Part shown: positions 5,703-10,234 of the stretch, in pieces | Position numbering within the stretch: position 1 is the stretch's first letter | How the letters are laid out: every line of letters starts with the position of its first letter | Source: CAZIQY01 sp964541605 | GTDB taxonomy: Bacteria > Desulfobacterota > Syntrophia > Syntrophales > UBA2185 | Length of the DNA: 10,234 nucleotides | Reading direction: 5' to 3' | NCBI GenBank assembly: GCA_964541605.1 | Contig: CAZIQY010000090.1 | Span: forward strand, 1 to 10,234 | Made by a program: the position numbers and the translations under genes | Notes under the pieces: generated by a model | The model's database searches: none | What the model saw: only the letters and a program-made list of their open reading frames with translations | Told to the model about the DNA's origin: nothing

Positions 5703-7958
5703 CTACTGAAGCAACTGGTTTCTTGCCTTTTGCAGTTCTTCCTCCGCCCGCTTGAGATCGGTGATTTCTCGGCCCACGCCCACAATCCCGATCCGGTTGC
5801 CTTGCTTGTCGAGTAGGGGTACTTTGGTTGCCAAGTTCCACCGAGTGATCTTGCCGCCCTCAGTCACCAGTGGCTCCTCGCGGTTAATCATCGGTTTGCC
5901 AGACCGGATGATCTCCTGTTCATCATCATAAAATCGTTGCGCCATCTCCTGTGGCAAAAAGTCAAAATCTGACTTGCCCACGAGCTCGTCCATACTGGTC
6001 TTACCCATGCGGCGAATCATCGCTTCATTGCAAATGATATATCTGCCCTCAGGGTCTTTGGCATAGATACGATCGGGCACATTATCTATCAGACTTCGCA
6101 GGAGTGTATGCTCGCTTTCCAACTCTTCCTCCGCATGCTTGCGTTCAGTAATGTCAGTGCAGGAACCGATCATCCTATAGATATTTCCTTTATCGTCACG
6201 CATGGCCATCCCACGATCTATCCAATAGCAAATAGTCCCGTCTTTGCGTACCACACGGTATTCTTCCTGATAAGGCGTCTGAATATTCAAGTGTTGCTCT
6301 AAGGCCGTCATGACCCGGTCACGGTCATCAGGATGAATAGCCTTTTCCCAGGCTTCAATTGTCCTGGGAAATTCGCCGGGGTTATAGCCGAGCATATTAT
6401 CTATGTCGCCCAACCATTTTAGGGTCTCTTGGGGAATATTCCAATCCCAGATGACATCCGTTGTGCTCTGTGAAGCAATACGAAAACATTCTTCACTCTC
6501 CCGCAGCTTTTCCTCGGCCCCTTTCCGTTCGGTGATGTCTCTGGAAACTCCGTGCAATCCGGTCAGCACTCCCCGATCATCACGAATCCCGCTTATGATG
6601 TTCTCCATCCAGCGGGTGGAGCCGTCCTTATGGTAGTATTCCACTTCAATGACGACTTTCCTTTCGGGATCTGCTTGACCCTTTTGCTCCAGCTCAAATT
6701 CCCTTTCCATAACATCCAGGACGACAGACATCGATTCAGGGGTCAACTGTTCATGAACATCCTGAGACATGCGTTCTTCCGGGCTGAATCCGAGCATCGC
6801 CTCGATCGATGGGCTTACATAAACCGTGCGCAGATTCATGTCCTGAATCCAAATAATATCCGTCATCTTTTCCGCAAGAAACCTGTACTTTTTTTCGCTC
6901 TCTGCCAGCGTCTCCGCTGCCCGTTTTCGTTCGGTCATATTGCTGTACTTCAATATCCTTTCAGTACGCTCCCGGGTCTCAATCTCCCTCTCCAGTTTAA
7001 AATCATGCCCCTTTATTTTTTCTAACTGTTCCTTAATCCTGGATTGCAGCATAGCATTTTCCAGAGCAAAACCCATATCTCTCAAGATGATGGAAAGGAC
7101 TTGTACATCGTTGTCATCAAATAATTGACCTTTCACCTTGTATGCCAGGTTGAGGATCGCCGATACAGCATTTCCAACAATAATGGGCATGCTTAAAAAT
7201 GAAGGGGGGCCATATTTGGGATCGTTGGTTTTGGAAGTTCTGGGGTCCTTGGAAATATCCTGGATTAAAAGGGGAGCTTTTTCTAAAAGGGTTGCCTTAA
7301 CCATAGACTTTTCGATGTCGATTAATGCCCCCTTCTTAAACTCCTCACCATGCCCAATTGCTGCACAGACGCGAAAACGGTACAATTCCGATACGGACAA
7401 GGGAGTCGACTTTGTGGCAAGGTATTTTTGGCGTGTTTCCGGTTCAATGATTAACACAGATCCGATTTGTGACCCGGTTACAGCCATACATTTCTCCAGA
7501 AGGATTTTCATCTGATCGTCAATACTTAAATCACCCTTGATAATTTCGGTCAGGTCTTTGATTATCGACAGTTCCAATGATTTCTGGTTCAACTCTCCCA
7601 TTGCTTGTTTAAGTTTCTGGACAAGGTTGTTGAGCGAGACGGATATCTCATGAAATTCGACGACATCTTTTTGAATATCGATCTGAATAGCGTTACCGGA
7701 TTCCGCTTTTTTTAAAGACGTCGCAATAACAGAAACCTTGACCAGGATTTGACGGAGGATGATCATGCCGATCAGGATAAAAAAGGAAATGACCATAAAC
7801 ATAATGACCTGCAATAAATCAAAATGGTAATTGCCTCGATAAATGATGTACAAGACGAGTAATAATGGCAGTGCAAAGATCAGCGCCTCAATAATGACGA
7901 TCTTCTGATGCATGTTATTGGTTCCTGAACGTTTGAGCTTAAACGGAAAGACCGCCAT
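5703..7958 (-). CDS. Membrane sensor protein with HAMP-like, GAF and three PAS domains, no output domain
   Basis: A 751-residue sensor. Two membrane helices (about 20-40 and 48-72) flank a very short outside loop (about RGNYHF), so signals are probably sensed in the membrane or cytoplasm. A HAMP-like helical segment follows (75-130), then a GAF domain (about 135-305), a coiled linker and three PAS units (about 355-478, 490-606, 617-737) closed by SRDITERK, CTDITERK and GREITDLK. The chain ends in AEEELQKARNQLLQ and a TAG stop. In sensor histidine kinases this helix runs straight into the HisKA domain; here no kinase, GGDEF, EAL or methyl-accepting part remains, in frame or beyond the stop. 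ATG 7958 has AGAAGGG before it; ATG 7913 (residue 16) is an alternative. The N-terminal half is clearly more AT-rich than the PAS half. It faces the HD-GYP gene end to end. Confidence 0.85.
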   Translation of the reverse strand: MAVFPFKLKRSGTNNMHQKIVIIEALIFALPLLLVLYIIYRGNYHFDLLQVIMFMVISFFILIGMIILRQILVKVSVIATSLKKAESGNAIQIDIQKDVVEFHEISVSLNNLVQKLKQAMGELNQKSLELSIIKDLTEIIKGDLSIDDQMKILLEKCMAVTGSQIGSVLIIEPETRQKYLATKSTPLSVSELYRFRVCAAIGHGEEFKKGALIDIEKSMVKATLLEKAPLLIQDISKDPRTSKTNDPKYGPPSFLSMPIIVGNAVSAILNLAYKVKGQLFDDNDVQVLSIILRDMGFALENAMLQSRIKEQLEKIKGHDFKLEREIETRERTERILKYSNMTERKRAAETLAESEKKYRFLAEKMTDIIWIQDMNLRTVYVSPSIEAMLGFSPEERMSQDVHEQLTPESMSVVLDVMEREFELEQKGQADPERKVVIEVEYYHKDGSTRWMENIISGIRDDRGVLTGLHGVSRDITERKGAEEKLRESEECFRIASQSTTDVIWDWNIPQETLKWLGDIDNMLGYNPGEFPRTIEAWEKAIHPDDRDRVMTALEQHLNIQTPYQEEYRVVRKDGTICYWIDRGMAMRDDKGNIYRMIGSCTDITERKHAEEELESEHTLLRSLIDNVPDRIYAKDPEGRYIICNEAMIRRMGKTSMDELVGKSDFDFLPQEMAQRFYDDEQEIIRSGKPMINREEPLVTEGGKITRWNLATKVPLLDKQGNRIGIVGVGREITDLKRAEEELQKARNQLLQ

Positions 7959-8042
7959 TCCAAATCCCTTCTATTTTCCTGTTTCCAGCAATTCAGTTTT
8001 TGTCAGATTACATTACTCATGTTATTTTGCAAGGCCGCATCT

Positions 8043-8083
8043 TTCGCACAAATGAGAAAAAGGATGCGAACTATGACTCATTT
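8043..8083. repeat. Two interleaved inverted repeats in the sensor leader/promoter
   Basis: TTCGCA (8043-8048) pairs with TGCGAA (8065-8070), and AAATGAG (8050-8056) pairs with CTCATTT (8077-8083). Both cannot form as hairpins at once because they interlock; together they span the candidate -10 box of the sensor gene. The repeats are seen; a regulatory role is speculative. Confidence 0.35.
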
Positions 8084-8098
8084 TGAAGATATGTTCAA
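8070..8098 (-). promoter_or_regulatory. Candidate promoter of the GAF/PAS sensor gene
   Basis: On the minus strand TTGAAC (8098-8093) and CATAGT (8075-8070) stand 17 bp apart, each four of six to the sigma-70 consensus. The leader would be about 105 bases. A perfect TTGACA further upstream (on the minus strand near 8201-8196) lacks a properly spaced -10. Confidence 0.3.
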
Positions 8099-8225
8099 CA
8101 CTTTTATGTAATAAAATAAATTATTTTAGCTATATACATGACTATACACCATTTAAGAAATTCGTTCAGACACTGACAGAATAGGATATACATTTGTCAA
8201 CAAAACCAGATACTTTGCATTAGCG

Positions 8226-8253
8226 AAAAAACAGGTAAATGCCGCCTCTTTAC
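8226..8253 (-). terminator. Weak intrinsic terminator candidate after the antiporter
   Basis: On the minus strand GTAAA (8253-8249) and TTTAC (8239-8235) form a five-pair stem with a 9-base loop, followed after CTG-type bases by six T (8231-8226). It lies about 120 bases after the antiporter stop. The stem is short and AT-rich, so efficiency is doubtful. Confidence 0.25.
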
Positions 8254-8282
8254 GTCACATTTTTCCTTGCTCCGGCGGTCGT

Positions 8283-8336
8283 TCACTCCAGGAATCCGTT
8301 GATCATGTTGGCCATCTGGGCGGGCTGCAGGAACAT
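8283..8336 (-). CDS. Possible 17-residue ORF after the antiporter
   Basis: It would read MFLQPAQMANMINGFLE. The open frame extends upstream as NIIIVV after an in-frame stop, giving a hydrophobic run that looks protein-like, with G/C-rich third positions. No ribosome site precedes the ATG. It lies about 40 bp after the antiporter stop and may be the tail of a decayed membrane gene, or chance. Confidence 0.2.
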   Translation of the reverse strand: MFLQPAQMANMINGFLE

Positions 8337-8373
8337 GACGACGATGATGATGTTTCATTTTTCTGCGGATGCT

Positions 8374-9591
8374 TCACCCCCTGTTTTCGCCGGCCTTGAT
8401 TATTGCATACTTGGCCAGCGGCGGCGTAACCAGCATATTGATGATTGTGGACATGACGAGCGCGTTGAAGACCACAGTGCCGAAGGAGGGAAAGGCCTTT
8501 TGGGCCATGAAGGCTAGCCCCAGAGTCAGGCCTGCTTTGGGAAGTATAACCAGGCCCGGATATTTGCGGATCTCTTCGGGTGCGCCGGCCAGCCAAGCGC
8601 CGAAGCGAGCCCCGAGATATTTACCCGTCTTGCGTCCCACAATGACCAGAACCGTCAGGATCCCGGCCGCCTCCATGGCCTGAAAATCGAAACTCATCCC
8701 GTTGATGGCGAAAAAAAACAAGAACGGCGGCTCTTCGATCCGCTCTAGGACCGAAAGAGTGCTTTCATTGTCCGTCCGGTTGACCGCGATGAATCCGGCG
8801 GCCATGTTGGCGAGGATCGAGGATAGGCCCAGGTTTTCCGCTATAAACGTGCATGCAAGGATGACCGCGGCCGTGACGAAAAGCAAGGGAAGACTATTGA
8901 GGTTCCGCCTTATTGTAAAAATCAGCGCCCAGCCGAACAGCACGCCCGTTCCGAGCGAGAAAAAGATGTGCAGTATGGGCAGGACGATGATCCGGTACAG
9001 GGACGATGTTTCTCCCCCAAGGGCCATAGGCTGTGCAAAACCCAGAATCAGGGCGAAGACGACGACCGTGATCATGTCCGTCAGGGCGAGGACGGCAAAA
9101 CAGGTGGTCGTGACAGGTCCTCTGGATCTGCATTCGTGAACGATCGCCACAATGGCGGCCGGGGCCGAGGACATGGAGATCGCTCCCAGTGTCAGGGCCA
9201 TCGGCAGATATGCCTTAAAAATGTCGGCGCCCGGCAGAATGTGAAGAAAGGGGCCGATCATAAAAATGAGCGCAAAACTCAGCGCAAAGGGGCCAAGCGC
9301 CTGGAAGAGGGTGATTCCCGCGATACCCTTTCGCAGCCGTTGAAGCGCATCGAGGCGCAGACCGCCGCCGATCGTGTAGGAGATCATCCCCAGCACGATC
9401 GGCGTAATGATATTCAAGGTTTCGAGGTTGTTTTTGGGGATAATGGGGGAGATGGAAGGATTCAGGCATACCCCGGCAATGAGATATCCGGTGATTCGCG
9501 GGAAACCGAGTTTGCCGGCAGCTTTTCCGCCGAGGTAACCGCAGATCAGAATGATTACAGCCGATACGAACAGTTCCATGACGAGATCCAT
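8374..9591 (-). CDS. Cation:proton antiporter (CPA / Na+/H+ exchanger family)
   Basis: A 405-residue inner-membrane protein, hydrophobic throughout with about 11-13 helices, of the sodium/hydrogen exchanger family. Typical blocks are present: LGFPRITGYLIAGV near 28-41, the first unwound-helix segment ALTLGAISMSSAPAAIVAIVHE at 132-153, the ion-binding helix VLALTDMITVVVF at 167-179, ENLGLSSILANMAAGFIAVN at 252-271, GRKTGKYLGARFGAWLAG at 319-336 and LPKAGLTLGLA at 350-360. The ion-binding pair is Thr171-Asp172 rather than Asp-Asp or Asn-Asp, and Lys352 stands where many relatives have Gln. No TrkA-N or other cytoplasmic regulatory domain is attached. Exchange of Na+ or K+ for H+ is expected; the ion is not predictable. 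ATG 9591 is used; ATG 9579 is an alternative and neither has a strong ribosome site. It is transcribed away from the B12 locus. Confidence 0.88.
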   Translation of the reverse strand: MDLVMELFVSAVIILICGYLGGKAAGKLGFPRITGYLIAGVCLNPSISPIIPKNNLETLNIITPIVLGMISYTIGGGLRLDALQRLRKGIAGITLFQALGPFALSFALIFMIGPFLHILPGADIFKAYLPMALTLGAISMSSAPAAIVAIVHECRSRGPVTTTCFAVLALTDMITVVVFALILGFAQPMALGGETSSLYRIIVLPILHIFFSLGTGVLFGWALIFTIRRNLNSLPLLFVTAAVILACTFIAENLGLSSILANMAAGFIAVNRTDNESTLSVLERIEEPPFLFFFAINGMSFDFQAMEAAGILTVLVIVGRKTGKYLGARFGAWLAGAPEEIRKYPGLVILPKAGLTLGLAFMAQKAFPSFGTVVFNALVMSTIINMLVTPPLAKYAIIKAGENRG

Positions 9592-9644
9592 ATTCCGGAT
9601 GCAAGATTTCCGGCAAGGTTCCCATGGGCCTTCAAGCCACTCCT

Positions 9645-9674
9645 AATTTACAGGGAGCGATCCGGATTTGTCAA
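9645..9674 (-). promoter_or_regulatory. Candidate promoter of the antiporter gene
   Basis: On the minus strand a perfect TTGACA (9674-9669) is followed after 16 bp by TGTAAA (9652-9647) or after 18 bp by TAAATT (9650-9645), each four of six. The leader to ATG 9591 would be about 50 bases. The -35 box abuts the 14-bp tandem repeat. Confidence 0.5.
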
Positions 9675-9701
9675 AGGAAGATTAGCCAAGGAAGATTAGC
9701 C
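9674..9701 (+). repeat. 14-bp perfect tandem repeat between divergent promoters
   Basis: AAGGAAGATTAGCC occurs at 9674-9687 and again at 9688-9701 without a gap or mismatch. It starts at the antiporter -35 box and lies about 46 bp upstream of the riboswitch promoter, so a bound regulator could act on either gene. A recent slippage duplication is the simple alternative. Confidence 0.75.
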
Positions 9702-9707
9702 AAACCG

Positions 9708-9762
9708 AAAATGTATCTCTAAAAATGTGCACCTCTAAAAATGTGCCTTGACAAAATGTGTC
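9708..9762 (+). repeat. Iterated AAAATGTG direct repeats before and on the riboswitch promoter
   Basis: CTCTAAAAATGTGC occurs exactly at 9717-9730 and 9733-9746 (period 16), with a decayed third copy TGACAAAATGTGTC at 9749-9762. The core AAAATGTG/A begins at 9708, 9722, 9738 and 9753, that is, every 14-16 bp. The last core overlaps the -35 box. Confidence 0.65.
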
Positions 9763-9774
9763 TTGTTTTATAAT
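9748..9774 (+). promoter_or_regulatory. Promoter of the cobalamin riboswitch / ABC permease transcript
   Basis: TTGACA (9748-9753) and TATAAT (9769-9774) are both perfect sigma-70 hexamers, but the spacer is 15 bp, two short of the optimum. Transcription would start near 9781, about 14 bases before the riboswitch P1 stem, which is the expected geometry. Confidence 0.65.
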
Positions 9775-9794
9775 TTGGCATCATTAAAGATCGA

Positions 9795-9939
9795 AGTGGA
9801 TAGTGGAAGAGGGGGTGAGATTCCCCCCGCTGCCCCGCAGCCGTGAAGGGAACGAAAGCCCGAAAAAGCCACTTTCGCGAAAGAGTCGCGAGGGGAAGGC
9901 GGGCAAGTAGGAAGCCCGAAGCCGGAAGACCGGTCCACT
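9795..9939 (+). promoter_or_regulatory. Cobalamin (B12) riboswitch
   Basis: The aptamer core is recognisable from end to end: GGTGAGATTCC (9814-9824), GCTGCCCCGCAGCCGTGA (about 9829-9846), GCCACT (9868-9873), GGGGAAGG (9892-9899), and the B12 box GAAGCCGGAAGACCGG at 9918-9933. The closing stem P1 is exact: AGTGGA (9795-9800) with TCCACT (9934-9939). A six-pair hairpin of TCGCGA (9875-9880) and TCGCGA (9886-9891) sits before the GGGGAAGG block, and GGGC (9901-9904) pairs with GCCC (9914-9917). The ribosome site follows 14 bases after P1 and no T-run is present, so control is probably at translation: cobalamin binding would hide the start of the permease mRNA. The effector (adenosyl- or other cobalamin form) is not predicted. 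Confidence 0.92.
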
Positions 9940-9953
9940 GGTAACATTCCCGA

Positions 9954-9960
9954 GGGAGGA
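9954..9960 (+). promoter_or_regulatory. Ribosome binding site that decides the TTG start of the permease
   Basis: GGGAGGA ends five bases before TTG 9966. No ATG or GTG lies at a suitable distance in the permease frame. Upstream TTCC (9947-9950) can pair with GGAA (9958-9961) to hide the site, which suits a riboswitch acting on translation. Confidence 0.7.
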
Positions 9961-9965
9961 AGATC

Positions 9966-10234
9966 TTGCCCCAGACGGCGTCCCATCTGACCCTGATCAG
10001 AATATTCAGGGTTTGTATTCTTCTGCTGGTTCTACTGGCCTGCGTATCCGTATTTTCCCTGATGGCTGGTCCCGCTCCGATCGGGATTACAGCGGTCTTC
10101 AAGGGTATTCTTGTCGCCATCCATTTTCCAGGCTTATCCGATTCACTGACCGGCGAGGAACGGACCATCCTTTTTTCGATCCGTCTTCCCAGGATGCTCC
10201 TGGCAGGCCTGGTCGGTGCAGCCCTGTCTTGCGC
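9966..10234 (+). CDS. btuC: BtuC/FecCD-type ABC transporter permease, N-terminal part (3' end outside window)
   Basis: The first 89 codons of an inner-membrane permease. One hydrophobic helix (about residues 13-34) and the family segment ERTILFSIRLPRMLLAGLVGAALS (RLPR at 73-76) are the hallmark N-terminal features of the FecCD/BtuC family, which imports iron-siderophore, heme or cobalamin with a BtuD-type ATPase and a binding protein. The start is TTG 9966, supported by GGGAGGA five bases upstream and by the absence of an ATG before the first helix; annotation that ignores TTG would miss about 32 residues. Because it lies 26 bases after a cobalamin riboswitch, corrinoid uptake is the likely function and the btuC name is given on that basis, though a cobalt-siderophore or heme role is not excluded. 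BtuD and BtuF partners would be expected beyond the window. Confidence 0.85.
   Translation, partial: MPQTASHLTLIRIFRVCILLLVLLACVSVFSLMAGPAPIGITAVFKGILVAIHFPGLSDSLTGEERTILFSIRLPRMLLAGLVGAALSC

Larger units (their letters stand above)
7959..8373. other. Long AT-rich intergenic region
   Basis: A stretch of 415 bp between two minus-strand genes. It is strongly AT-rich from about 8085 to 8230 and normal in composition after that. No gene with family resemblance is present. It holds a candidate promoter for the sensor gene, small inverted repeats, a weak terminator and a 17-codon possible reading frame, each listed separately. A TTTGT-CA-ACAAA palindrome at 8193-8204 has no obvious role. Confidence 0.6.

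Noticed and set aside
6552..7025. 157-codon plus-strand frame inside the sensor gene
   Set aside because: It is antisense to conserved PAS sequence and has no ribosome site or recognisable motif.
8337..8352. Short trinucleotide run (GAC/GAT repeats)
   Set aside because: Five units only, with interruptions; too short to be a meaningful repeat locus.
8303..8596. 97-codon minus-strand frame ending in a serine and cysteine run
   Set aside because: It is mostly an out-of-frame reading of the antiporter C-terminus; the serine run comes from the GAT/GAC repeat.
8968..9699. 243-codon open frame on the plus strand over the antiporter
   Set aside because: Its translation is highly charged and repetitive in Gly, Asp and Arg, the usual mirror of membrane-protein codons. 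It also runs through both divergent repeats and the antiporter promoter.
9719..10168. 149-codon open frame on the minus strand over the riboswitch and permease
   Set aside because: It crosses the riboswitch aptamer and the permease start in antisense, with no family match.

Overview
The window looks like a bacterial chromosome segment from a metabolically versatile Gram-negative anaerobe. A Desulfobacterota (deltaproteobacterial, perhaps Syntrophales-like) host fits best, but this is inferred from gene content and protein style, not from a marker gene. The pointers are a YedE/YedF/DUF3343 selenium-type cluster, a cobalamin riboswitch upstream of a corrinoid-type ABC permease, long multi-PAS signalling proteins and a DUF4197 lipoprotein-like secreted protein. 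No tRNA, rRNA, CRISPR array, transposase or phage gene was seen.

Layout. 1-1029 (+): the C-terminal half of a YedE-family selenium/sulfur transporter (cut by the window edge), a one-domain TusA/YedF-like carrier and a DUF3343 putative Se/S carrier, with a 17-codon mini-ORF coupled to the DUF3343 start. 1051-2004 (-): a membrane-anchored alpha/beta hydrolase converging on that cluster. 2005-2341: a divergent control region with a good promoter, a 12-bp palindrome on its -35 box and a 10-bp tandem repeat. 2342-3064 (+): a secreted DUF4197 protein. 3110-5680 (+): a cytoplasmic protein with five PAS domains and an HD-GYP domain (probable cyclic-di-GMP phosphodiesterase). 5703-7958 (-): a membrane sensor with a HAMP-like segment, GAF and three PAS domains that stops exactly where a histidine kinase would normally begin. 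7959-8373: a long AT-rich non-coding stretch. 8374-9591 (-): a CPA-type cation:proton antiporter. 9592-9965: a compact divergent control region with two sets of short direct repeats, two promoters and a cobalamin riboswitch. 9966-10234 (+): the start of a BtuC/FecCD-type permease with a TTG start codon, cut by the window edge.

How the parts work together. The first three genes plausibly import and hand on reduced selenium or sulfur. The last region is a B12-responsive transporter operon in which excess cobalamin should shut down corrinoid uptake. Selenium and corrinoid use are both common in anaerobes, but nothing here links the two loci directly. The middle holds two convergent sensory genes only 22 bp apart: one has a complete, apparently active HD-GYP output, the other has inputs but no output. 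Both begin or end at the same kind of inter-PAS linker, which suggests modular domain shuffling. This pair and the repeat-rich promoter before the riboswitch deserve the closest second look. I do not see a clearly new multi-gene system.
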